In this document: one piece after another, positions 8,169-14,118 of the stretch
How positions within the stretch are numbered: position 1 is the stretch's first letter
Layout: every line of letters begins with the position of its first letter
Source of the DNA: Actinomycetes bacterium
Lineage (GTDB): Bacteria > Actinomycetota > Coriobacteriia > Coriobacteriales > JAEZZM01
NCBI GenBank assembly: GCA_023418575.1
Contig: JAEZZM010000021.1
Span: forward strand, 1-18,202
Direction of reading: 5' to 3'
Length of the DNA: 18,202 nt
The notes under the pieces: generated by a model
What the model was told of the DNA's origin: nothing
The model's input: the letters and a program-made list of their open reading frames with translations, nothing else
Database searches by the model: none
Position numbers and translations under genes: made by a program

Positions 8169-8229
8169 ACTATCCCCTCGCGTTCCTGCTAGTTTGAAAA
8201 AGATTGATCTTATTACTCAAAAATATTTA

Positions 8230-8268
8230 ATAATAACTGGGGGCAGATATAATCTACAACTATTGTAG
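8230..8268 (-). promoter_or_regulatory. Predicted promoter of the XRE gene with an overlapping dyad operator
   Basis: Reading the minus strand, TTGTAG (8259-8254) and TATTAT (8235-8230) are 18 bases apart and could be -35 and -10 boxes, with transcription starting near 8223. The -35 is one arm of a perfect dyad, CTACAA (8254-8259), CTA, TTGTAG (8263-8268). A repressor bound there would block the promoter. Confidence 0.4.
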
Positions 8269-8278
8269 CTTATAAATC

Positions 8279-8310
8279 GTCCATATTAAAGGATTCTTGT
8301 CCATATAAAG
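8279..8310. repeat. Direct repeat GTCCATAT(T)AAAG, two copies 20 bases apart
   Basis: GTCCATATTAAAG (8279-8291) and GTCCATATAAAG (8299-8310) start 20 bases apart, which is two helical turns. They lie in the codB-XRE spacer, upstream of the dyad. They could be paired binding sites; no protein is suggested by the sequence. Confidence 0.35.
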
Positions 8311-8379
8311 ACTGTGTTTAATCTGTTTTTCAGCTTCAAAGTATATTGGGCGGTGTTGTAGCTGCTCTGTTCACATATC

Positions 8380-8410
8380 AAAAATTACGAGCTTTTCATC
8401 AGGAGAGCTC
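8380..8410 (-). terminator. Possible weak terminator after codB
   Basis: On the minus strand GAGCTCTCC (8410-8402), loop TGAT, then GAAAAGCTC (8397-8389) forms a stem with two C-A mismatches, followed by GTAATTTTT. If active, it would uncouple codB from the XRE-AlbA_2-codA unit. Confidence 0.3.
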
Positions 8411-8453
8411 TCTTAAGTTCTTGGCGCTATCTCCCGCTACTATAACTTGCATC

Positions 8454-9716
8454 CTAACCACCTTTGACCTTATCGCCCTTATCCTCATTGCACAGGACAT
8501 CTAAGATCAAAAAGCATAAAGCTGCACAGATAAGAGAGTTAAGAGGGGTTATACCAAAGCTTATAAGATTTCCTCCCAAAATTCCTGCCAGCAATCCAGC
8601 AAGAGCAGGAATCTTTACAGCCAAAAGTCCCTTTCTGTTAAAGCTGTAGCTCTTTTTATGTCGAGCAAAATGCAGGATGATAATAATTCCAATGGGAGGG
8701 ATCATACTTCCTAAAAGGCTTAGGTAGTCAACAAAATTATGATACAAATAGAGCGATAAAAAAGTACCGCAAATACCTGCTAGTACAGTGCAAATCTTAG
8801 GTGAAGTCTTGCTTATATGGGCAAAGCCCAAACCGCAGGTATAAAGAGCGTTATTGTTGGTAGACCAAATATTGAGACCAAGCGTCAAAATAGCAGGAAT
8901 AATGAGTCCTTGAATAATCAAGACATTAAAAATATCAGCTTCTCCATAACTAGCTGCTCCAATGGCACCAAAGCTAAACATGATGATATTTCCGATAAAA
9001 AAGGCAAGAATTGTAGCGCTAACAGCAATTTTTGGGCTTTTGCCAAAGCGGGCAAAGTTGGGAGTGGCGCTACCGCCAGAAATGAAGTTTCCAATGACTA
9101 AACTTAGCGCTGCTGCCATGCTCATACTTTGGCTTGAGTTAGCAAAAAGTCCCGAAAATCCTCCCACCTCATGGATGGAGATGCCGTTTGATATCAAACC
9201 CAAAATCAAAATAAGGGGAACTGCAATGGTGCCAAAAATAGCAAGTGCCCTAATACCCATGGCGGCAGTTGCGGTCATGGCAATACCAATAATAATTACC
9301 AAAATCCACTGCGTGGGAAGACCCATTATGGCGGCAGGCAAATATGAGCTTAAAGGGAGAGCTAACATGGCAACACCAACGCCAAACCAGCCCATTTGAG
9401 TCAAAGAGATAAGAGCACTTACCGCATATGAGCCGTAGCGACCAAAACTGTGTTGAGCCAAAAGATCCAGGTTAAGAGCTGTCTTTTGAGAAATATAAGC
9501 TAAAAGACCTGTATAAAATGCAAGAAAGAGATTACCTAAAATAATGGCAAGAATAAAAGAAGAGGCCGATAAGCCCAAAGCCAGTTTGCCTCCCGCAATC
9601 ATAGAGGGCGAGAAAAAGGTGAAACCCACCATAACAAAGGCTATACGCCAAAAACCCTGCTTGGCATAAGATGAAACCGGTGCGTGCGCAAACTCGCTAT
9701 CACGTTCTTGTGTCAT
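8454..9716 (-). CDS. codB: Cytosine permease (NCS1 family)
   Basis: A 420-residue, roughly 12-helix membrane transporter of the NCS1 nucleobase:cation family that imports cytosine for CodA. The helix-1 block FVMVGFTFFSPSMIAGG and the later TQMGWFGVGVAMLALP match E. coli CodB closely, and length is almost the same (E. coli 419). I chose ATG 9716, giving MTQERDSEF, because GGGAGG lies 8 bases upstream and the N-terminus then aligns with E. coli CodB; an in-frame ATG at 9794 would add 26 residues unlike the family and has no ribosome site. The promoter may be TTGTAT (9836-9831)/TATACT (9814-9809), inside the end of the upstream gene, giving a leader of about 85 bases. codA is more than 2 kb downstream. 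Confidence 0.93.
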   Translation of the reverse strand: MTQERDSEFAHAPVSSYAKQGFWRIAFVMVGFTFFSPSMIAGGKLALGLSASSFILAIILGNLFLAFYTGLLAYISQKTALNLDLLAQHSFGRYGSYAVSALISLTQMGWFGVGVAMLALPLSSYLPAAIMGLPTQWILVIIIGIAMTATAAMGIRALAIFGTIAVPLILILGLISNGISIHEVGGFSGLFANSSQSMSMAAALSLVIGNFISGGSATPNFARFGKSPKIAVSATILAFFIGNIIMFSFGAIGAASYGEADIFNVLIIQGLIIPAILTLGLNIWSTNNNALYTCGLGFAHISKTSPKICTVLAGICGTFLSLYLYHNFVDYLSLLGSMIPPIGIIIILHFARHKKSYSFNRKGLLAVKIPALAGLLAGILGGNLISFGITPLNSLICAALCFLILDVLCNEDKGDKVKGG

Positions 9717-9821
9717 AACTTTCGCCTCCCTGGACGTAATTAAGTTGGACATAAAGACAGTAGGATAGAACTTATATTCATTTGTAGCGCTCATCTAAAG
9801 CTTTACCTAGTATAGCAGCTC

Positions 9822-10865
9822 TTATGATTCATACAAGGCTAATCCAAAATCTTTGCCAAGCTTAGGCTGTATAGCCTTGCATTTTCCGATAAAAACGGAG
9901 TCCTTAAACATAGCTCGTATTTCTGCGTAGAGCTTGGATTTATTCCAGTATTTATCAACAGCAAGCAGCATTTCAAATTGAGCCAGCTTTATAAAACGCA
10001 GCTCAGGATATATTGAAGCTTGCTGTTCGCTGCAAAAACAAAAACTGGAAGCTTTGAGCGCAACCCGTGCACTGGCTTGTTGCTCATCTAAGTATACCTG
10101 CTGATAAAAGGGGATATGTTTACTTGATGCTTCCTGATTTAAAAGAATCTCATCTAATAAAAGCCGCCCCTCGCAACCGGGTTTTTGGTTAAAAAGCATA
10201 AAAGATGAGCTCAGGAGTTTACTCAGTTTATATTCAGACGGATTTATGAGCCTATCCTTATCGTTTATGAGAAGACCATAATTAATATCAGCAAGCTTAA
10301 AAACAATAAATCCTGGTCTTGGAAGCATAGTTCGTATAAAGCTAGAGCTGCTGAGCTTGCTTTGTTTTAAATGAGAGGAGACGGCAAGTTGAAGCTCCCC
10401 CTGATAAAGTGCCTGCAAGCTTTCCGTGCTTGTGAAGTAGTAACGTTGGTGTTGTAGCTGATTAGAAAAAAGATGATCAGAGATGGCAGAGCAAAAAGGA
10501 CTTTGCCCGCCGATAAAACAAGGACTTTTGTCTTGGGGGGCTTCTTTTATATAGGGACTTTTTTGGTTAAGCTTCTTTTCTTTTTGCTTTTGAATGTAAG
10601 CTTCAATATCTTGGGTGCTAAAACGCATCTTTTTGCCAATAGTATAGTGTTGTAGTTTACCAGCATGGGCAAGACGATAAACAGCATGTTTGCTTATTCC
10701 CAAGAGGTCTGCGGTTTGCTGAGCTGATAGTTCTTGTTGTGCGGACATCATCATCTTTGTGTAAGTTTCTTCTCTAGGATAGTTATTCATATCTGTTAGC
10801 TGGACTTCGCTTCTGTGACCTATTTGCAAAAGATCACTTAGTTGAGGTCTCAAAGATAGCTTCAT
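9822..10865 (-). CDS. Excisionase-type HTH regulator fused to a molybdate-binding-protein-like (PBP, COG1910-like) domain
   Basis: A likely one-component regulator. An MerR/excisionase-type HTH (about residues 45-93) contains LSAQQTADLLGISKHAVYRL and the wing IGKKMRFSTQDIEAYI. A second domain (about 112-340) resembles the ModA-like periplasmic-binding fold used inside cells as a ligand sensor, with FNQKPGCEGRLLLDEILL in place of the usual R-x-x-G-S/C-G-x-R-x-x-L-D motif. Molybdate or tungstate is the natural ligand guess, supported by the divergent molbindin gene and the nearby molybdoenzyme. The start is uncertain: ATG 10904 reads through AT-rich repeats and is unlikely; ATG 10865 follows a promoter-like sequence; ATG 10790 and 10754 are also possible. 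None has a good ribosome site. It lies 105 bases upstream of codB on the same strand. Confidence 0.72.
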   Translation of the reverse strand: MKLSLRPQLSDLLQIGHRSEVQLTDMNNYPREETYTKMMMSAQQELSAQQTADLLGISKHAVYRLAHAGKLQHYTIGKKMRFSTQDIEAYIQKQKEKKLNQKSPYIKEAPQDKSPCFIGGQSPFCSAISDHLFSNQLQHQRYYFTSTESLQALYQGELQLAVSSHLKQSKLSSSSFIRTMLPRPGFIVFKLADINYGLLINDKDRLINPSEYKLSKLLSSSFMLFNQKPGCEGRLLLDEILLNQEASSKHIPFYQQVYLDEQQASARVALKASSFCFCSEQQASIYPELRFIKLAQFEMLLAVDKYWNKSKLYAEIRAMFKDSVFIGKCKAIQPKLGKDFGLALYES

Positions 10866-10870
10866 CTGCA

Positions 10871-10910
10871 ACAAAATATAACATAATATAACAAAACATA
10901 ACAAAAACTC
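10871..10910 (-). promoter_or_regulatory. Helically phased 10-bp AT-rich repeats forming the regulator's promoter
   Basis: Four units close to ACAAAAYATA lie at 10871-10880, 10881-10890, 10891-10900 and 10901-10910, exactly one helical turn apart. On the minus strand they supply TTGTTA (10904-10899) and TATATT (10880-10875), 18 bases apart, as -35 and -10. Transcription would start a few bases before ATG 10865. The phased array is a plausible autoregulatory site. Confidence 0.45.
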
Positions 10911-10990
10911 TTAATTTTTAGAATATATTTCTTTGTGTTGCCTTAGCGGTCTTATCCTTATATCAACAAAGTTAAGCTTTAGGATGCACC

Positions 10991-11016
10991 TTAGAATCTA
11001 GTGCGTTAGAATCTAG
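10991..11016. promoter_or_regulatory. Two 11-bp direct repeats upstream of the molbindin gene
   Basis: TTAGAATCTAG occurs at 10991-11001 and again at 11006-11016, separated by TGCG. Immediately downstream, TTGAAC (11021-11026) and TAGATT (11045-11050) could be -35 and -10 boxes. The repeats are placed where an activator or repressor of the molbindin gene would bind; the divergent regulator is the obvious candidate. Confidence 0.45.
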
Positions 11017-11072
11017 CAGCTTGAACTGAGATTTTTAATTGAGCTAGATTTGTTTTGAGAGAGGTTTTAAAT

Positions 11073-11498
11073 ATGAAAATTTCAGCACGCAATCAGTTTG
11101 AAGCTGAGGTAGTTTCTATTAAAGAAGGCGCTGTAAATGCAGTAGTAAGCCTTTCTTTGGGTGAGGATAAGATCACTTCCTCAATTACCATGGAGGCTGT
11201 TCAAGATCTTGGACTTGAAGCTGGTAAGAAGGCCTATGCTGTAATTAAGGCAAGCAACGTTATGGTTGCTAAGGCTGATTCTCCTTTAACTGGTCTTTCT
11301 GCACGCAACCAGCTCTGCGGCACCCTTACTCTTGTTAAAGAGGGCGCTGTTAATGGCCACGTAAGCATCAAGCTTGCTGGCGGTCAGGTAGTAAGCTCTT
11401 CTATTACCAATGAGGCTATTGAAGAGCTTGGTCTTAAAGAGGGCGACAAGGCTCTGGCTATTATCAAGTCTACCGATGTTATGGTAGCAGTTGATTAG
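11073..11498 (+). CDS. Tandem-Mop (di-Mop) molbindin, molybdate-binding storage protein
   Basis: A 141-residue cytoplasmic protein made of two Mop/TOBE domains (about residues 1-68 and 73-141). Each half has the pattern S-A-R-N-Q, then a strand, V/K-EGAVN, S-x-x-T-x-E-A-x-x-x-LGL-x-x-G, and A-x-IK-x-(S/T)-x-VMVA. Molbindins of this kind assemble into rings that bind molybdate or tungstate oxyanions and buffer the intracellular pool. ATG 11073 is chosen because AGAGAGG (11058-11064) lies 8 bases upstream; a TTG at 11055 in the same frame would overlap that site. The gene is divergent from the molybdate-type regulator and ends before two terminators, so it is probably monocistronic. A function in supplying the DMSO-reductase-type enzyme is inferred from the neighbourhood. 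Confidence 0.9.
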   Translation: MKISARNQFEAEVVSIKEGAVNAVVSLSLGEDKITSSITMEAVQDLGLEAGKKAYAVIKASNVMVAKADSPLTGLSARNQLCGTLTLVKEGAVNGHVSIKLAGGQVVSSSITNEAIEELGLKEGDKALAIIKSTDVMVAVD

Positions 11499-11503
11499 GT
11501 GTT

Positions 11504-11532
11504 AAAAACTCTCATCAGGTCTGAGTGTTTTT
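11504..11532. terminator. Possible bidirectional terminator after the molbindin gene
   Basis: AAAAAC (11504-11509) pairs with GTTTTT (11527-11532) and CTCA (11511-11514) with TGAG (11522-11525), with one mismatch between the two blocks. A-run and T-run on both sides permit action in both directions. Confidence 0.55.
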
Positions 11533-11545
11533 AATATATGGAGGG

Positions 11546-11579
11546 GTGGCCTCACTGCTTGCGGTGGGGTCACTTTTTT
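11546..11579 (+). terminator. Strong intrinsic terminator after the molbindin gene
   Basis: GTGGCCTCAC (11546-11555) pairs with GTGGGGTCAC (11564-11573), 10 pairs including two G-U, around an 8-base loop, followed directly by TTTTTT (11574-11579). Confidence 0.8.
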
Positions 11580-11605
11580 GTGCTAAAAGCCCCACGCTAA
11601 GAGTT

Positions 11606-11863
11606 TCAAGAATACAGTTTTTCTTCTACAAACCAAGCTGGATCTTCATAAAAAAGGTAGGCGGTGTTGTTCCCAATTTGGCATAAATAGCGCATGCCCA
11701 CCCCTCCAGCTTTAGTTGAGGCAGCACGCCGAGACTCTAAGATACGATCAATGTTATAGTGCTTGCCATCAGTCCAAGTAATATAAAGCGGGCGCAGTAT
11801 ACCCTCTGTACTAAACCTTGCAGTTACTTCTACATAACGTTTTTTTCTGGCAATCTCTTGCAT
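11606..11863 (-). CDS. Small conserved-looking protein downstream of the Y-family polymerase
   Basis: An 85-residue soluble protein with no signal peptide or membrane segment. I do not know a named function. Its pattern (RYVEVTARFSTEG, PLYITWTDGKHYNIDRIL, RRAASTKAGGVGMRYLCQIG, YLFYEDPAWFVEE) looks like a compact beta-rich fold, and similar small proteins are, as I recall, commonly found next to dinB/umuC-type polymerase genes in Gram-positive bacteria. It follows dinB on the same strand after 80 bases, with no terminator seen, so it probably shares the LexA-controlled promoter. The start is unsure: ATG 11863 has no convincing ribosome site nearby. An accessory role in lesion bypass is only a guess from position. 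Confidence 0.7.
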   Translation of the reverse strand: MQEIARKKRYVEVTARFSTEGILRPLYITWTDGKHYNIDRILESRRAASTKAGGVGMRYLCQIGNNTAYLFYEDPAWFVEEKLYS

Positions 11864-11943
11864 ATATCTAACATCCGATCCTTTGCGTCCTTTTAGTTCT
11901 CTAACTTAGTTTAGTAAGATGCTGTGACATAAACTTAGAAAAG

Positions 11944-13257
11944 CTAGGAGCAAAAATACCCCACAGGATGCACCACATTGCTGTCTTTAATATCTATATG
12001 TGCCAAATCTGGGTCTACAAGTTCTGCTCCATAAACTATTGATTTATTGCCAAAACGTCTACGCAGATCATCTATAGCGCTATCTAGCTTGCGACGTTTA
12101 TCACGCAGGAGCTCTGTATTAAAGATATCTAGCTGAGTTAGGGCTTGGGGGAAATCCAAGGCTGAGGCTTGAACACCCAGGGAGCGCAAAGGATGACTCC
12201 CATCCATAGGTTCATGCTCTTTAAGGAGTAGCCAGGCTTCTTTCATGATTTCAGAGCTAATATTAGTAGAGCGTTTGAGCTGTCTCTGCCTTGAATAAGA
12301 GCTCAGTGTTTCTGAAGATCTACAATGAATGCAAATGCAAGAGCTTTCAAGTTTAAGTTCTCGCAGACGTTGGGCAACAGATTCACAGAGCAAAAAGAGT
12401 AAGGCTTTAGTGTCTTCCTGGTATAAGAGATCATGGGGAGCAGTAAGAGCATTGCCTACACTTTTAATTTGATAATGAACAGATCCTATACGGGGATCAA
12501 AATCCATAACAGGGCTGTAATCTAGTCCTCGGGCAAAGTTTTGAATAGTAAGCCCCATGCAGCCTAAACGCATGCTAAGAACTGCGCTATCCGCGCAAGC
12601 AAGTTGACCTATGGTAGTTATTCCATAGGCTAAGAGCTTTTTATGAGTGGCGCTTCCCACATAAAGCAAGTCCTTAACAGGAGCCTTCCACACAAGCTTT
12701 TTATAGTTAGAACGAGTAATACGGGTAAGACCATTAGGTTTCTTATAATCACTACCAAATTTTGCAAATATTTTGTTCCAACTGACACCAATTGAGGCGC
12801 TAATACCCAATTCAAAACGAATGCGTGAGGCTATTTCTTGTGCCACATCAAGGGCGGATTTTTTAAGATAGGGGAGGCTGTTACTTATATCAAGCCAGGC
12901 TTCATCAAGACCAAAAGGCTCGACCTTATCGGTATATTCATAATACAGCTTGCGTGCCATCTTAGAAAAGCGCATGTATAAGGGATAGTTGGGCGGTAAA
13001 ACAACGGCCTGAGGACACTTTTTAAGTGCACTTACAAGAGGCTCCCCGGTTTTAACCCCTGCTGCCTTGGCAAGCGGATTTTTGGTGAGAACTATGCCAT
13101 GACGCTCTTTTTGATTTCCTCCAACTATAAGGGCTTTTCCGCGTAGTTCTGGATGATGCAATTCTTCAACATTTGCATAAAAGTGATTCATATCAACATG
13201 CAAAATACAGCGATCTGCCTGCAGATAGTTAGATGAAGCAGGTGAAATAGATCCCAT
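11944..13257 (-). CDS. dinB: Y-family DNA polymerase (DNA polymerase IV type)
   Basis: A 437-residue translesion polymerase. The palm opens with LHVDMNHFYANVEE (D22 metal ligand; Y27 at the steric-gate position). VEPFGLDEAWLDIS (112-125) supplies the catalytic D118 and E119, and SIGVSWNKIFAKFGSDYKKPNG is the usual fingers/palm block. A helix-hairpin-helix-like thumb and little finger follow. TQLDIF near residues 374-379 fits the beta-clamp binding motif (Q-L-x-h-F), and the chain ends with DDLRRRFG. ATG 13257 has GGGAGG 6 bases upstream; the longer in-frame start at 13326 would read through the promoter and LexA boxes. Expression is expected to be SOS-controlled. Confidence 0.9.
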   Translation of the reverse strand: MGSISPASSNYLQADRCILHVDMNHFYANVEELHHPELRGKALIVGGNQKERHGIVLTKNPLAKAAGVKTGEPLVSALKKCPQAVVLPPNYPLYMRFSKMARKLYYEYTDKVEPFGLDEAWLDISNSLPYLKKSALDVAQEIASRIRFELGISASIGVSWNKIFAKFGSDYKKPNGLTRITRSNYKKLVWKAPVKDLLYVGSATHKKLLAYGITTIGQLACADSAVLSMRLGCMGLTIQNFARGLDYSPVMDFDPRIGSVHYQIKSVGNALTAPHDLLYQEDTKALLFLLCESVAQRLRELKLESSCICIHCRSSETLSSYSRQRQLKRSTNISSEIMKEAWLLLKEHEPMDGSHPLRSLGVQASALDFPQALTQLDIFNTELLRDKRRKLDSAIDDLRRRFGNKSIVYGAELVDPDLAHIDIKDSNVVHPVGYFCS

Positions 13258-13274
13258 AACAAGCCTCCCAAATA

Positions 13275-13288
13275 CGAACATATGTTTT
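13275..13288 (-). promoter_or_regulatory. LexA (SOS) box 1 of dinB
   Basis: CGAACATATGTTTT matches the Gram-positive LexA consensus CGAAC-N4-GTTC/T. It covers the predicted transcription start (about 13282). Confidence 0.8.
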
Positions 13289-13317
13289 ATTATGATATGA
13301 GAACATATGTTCGTCAA
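13289..13317 (-). promoter_or_regulatory. dinB promoter
   Basis: On the minus strand TTGACG (13317-13312) and CATAAT (13294-13289) are 17 bases apart: five of six matches each to the -35 and -10 consensus. LexA box 2 fills the spacer and touches the -35. Confidence 0.8.
13300..13313 (-). promoter_or_regulatory. LexA (SOS) box 2 of dinB
   Basis: AGAACATATGTTCG (plus-strand reading) contains the perfect palindrome GAACATATGTTC. It sits between the -10 and -35 boxes, 25 bases from box 1 centre to centre. Confidence 0.85.
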
Positions 13318-13355
13318 GTGGGACAAACGATAATTCTAAAGTAGATCTAAGGCTG

Positions 13356-13388
13356 CCCTAAAACAGCTCTAAAACAGCCCTAAAATAT
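13356..13388. repeat. Three imperfect 11-bp tandem repeats
   Basis: Units near YCTAAAACAGC occur in succession in the spacer between dinB and the small membrane protein gene; the third is diverged (CCTAAAATATG). The function is unknown and the copies are few. Confidence 0.45.
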
Positions 13389-13431
13389 GTCTATAAAAAT
13401 TCTGTAGAACTTGAATTAAAAGCCGTAACTT

Positions 13432-13662
13432 TTATTGATAGAGCAGGGTAATACCGTAATAAATGAGTGCGATAAGCGCAAGCAAGCCAGCAAGATAAGC
13501 AAGATAGCGACGACGTTGACGTTTTTTAGACGCATTAAAGATATGCTTGCCACCCTTGGGTTGCTGCAGGTAGCCCAGCTGTTTGTGAGAAGCTCCTCCG
13601 GTGAGTTTGGGCGAGAAGGAAGCTTTATGAGAATTCTTAAACATCTTGCTTCGTCTAGCCAT
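13432..13662 (-). CDS. Small basic protein with a C-terminal transmembrane segment
   Basis: A 76-residue protein of unknown function. The first 53 residues are highly basic (ARRSKMFKNSHKASF, then KKRQRRRYL) and polar. A single hydrophobic helix, YLAGLLALIALIYYGITLLY, ends the chain, so the basic part should face the cytoplasm, as in a tail-anchored protein. No ribosome site precedes the ATG. Instead TATAAT ends 6 bases before it with TTGAAG at the right distance, which points to a leaderless transcript. An overlapping plus-strand frame (13435-13740) has only a TTG start and no promoter or ribosome site, so I prefer this one. It could still be a chance frame, but charge pattern, helix and promoter agree. 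Confidence 0.6.
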   Translation of the reverse strand: MARRSKMFKNSHKASFSPKLTGGASHKQLGYLQQPKGGKHIFNASKKRQRRRYLAYLAGLLALIALIYYGITLLYQ

Positions 13663-13668
13663 AATTAC

Positions 13669-13696
13669 ATTATAGATAAATTAAAAGATGCTTCAA
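13669..13696 (-). promoter_or_regulatory. Promoter of the small membrane protein, probably leaderless
   Basis: On the minus strand TTGAAG (13696-13691), 16-base spacer, perfect TATAAT (13674-13669). Only 6 bases separate the -10 box from the ATG, so transcription should start at or next to the start codon. Confidence 0.55.
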
Positions 13697-13740
13697 ATTT
13701 CTTCACCCATACCCGTAGAAATTACAGGAAATTGCTGTGA

Positions 13741-13923
13741 CAAACCTGCGGCAAACGCAATAATCTATTCAATCCGATAAAGGCCTACCATTATGCCTTA
13801 CACCATTACTATAGAGTGGCCAATAAAGGTGCGCTATTAAGGGCGCTTTATTGAGAATGCTACTAGTGTGGCAGGGGCTTTGGTGTTAAAACTTGTGGCC
13901 GATAAGGACGGCGATTTTATCGG
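13741..13923. other. Non-coding stretch with two hairpins, between the small membrane protein and nrfA
   Basis: The gap from 13663 to 14118 has no convincing gene. Two structured elements stand out. CAATAAA (13821-13827) plus GCGC (13831-13834) pairs with GCGC (13843-13846) plus TTTATTG (13847-13853), with a 3-base bulge. CCGATAA (13899-13905) pairs with TTATCGG (13917-13923). Neither has a T-run on the plus strand. An in-frame stretch at 13841-13963 reads plausibly but has no start. Confidence 0.5.
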
Positions 13924-13934
13924 AAAAATAATAA

Positions 13935-13948
13935 GTGATTCAAATCAC
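13935..13948. promoter_or_regulatory. FNR/CRP-family binding-site-like palindrome upstream of nrfA
   Basis: GTGATTCAAATCAC is a perfect palindrome in its arms (GTGATT and AATCAC around CA) and contains TGAT-N4-ATCA, the core of FNR-type operators. TAAAAT (13966-13971) and TATACT (14009-14014) are -10 candidates downstream. With the first, the site centre lies near -37, close to the activator position expected at about -41. This suggests oxygen- or nitrogen-oxide-responsive control of nrfA. Confidence 0.5.
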
Positions 13949-14031
13949 AAAAATAATAATTAAAGTAAAATTGTTGCAACGGCAACTAAAAATAGCTTCC
14001 TGATAGTATATACTTGAGCCAAGGATGTATG

Positions 14032-14065
14032 TGATGAGTCATCTGCTTGGGGGCATGGCTCATCA
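14032..14065 (+). promoter_or_regulatory. Stem-loop in the probable 5' leader of nrfA
   Basis: TGATGAGTCAT (14032-14042) pairs with ATGGCTCATCA (14055-14065): 11 pairs, one of them G-U, around a 12-base loop. A-rich sequence follows, not a T-run, so it is not an ordinary terminator. It ends 41 bases before the nrfA ribosome site and could stabilise or regulate the mRNA. Confidence 0.5.
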
Positions 14066-14118
14066 AATAAATGCAGCTTAAATGCAGTAAATGGAGTGAG
14101 AAAGTAAGGAGGAGAGGG

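Noticed and set aside
8464..9399. Several plus-strand frames inside codB
   Set aside because: They are antisense shadows of a gene that matches CodB over its whole length.
9717..9821. A purine- or pyrimidine-responsive riboswitch in the codB leader
   Set aside because: The leader is short (about 85 bases) and I could not fit a conserved aptamer or a terminator/antiterminator pair.
13435..13740. Plus-strand frame of 101 codons opposite the small membrane protein
   Set aside because: It begins with TTG, lacks a ribosome site and promoter, and the opposite strand has better coding and promoter signs.
13793..13963. A plus-strand frame starting ATG 13793, stopping at TAA 13838-13840 and reopening for 40 codons to 13963
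   Set aside because: The second part reads plausibly, but it has no start or ribosome site, overlaps two hairpins and the FNR-like palindrome, and I recognise no family. It could be a decayed gene; evidence is too thin to list.
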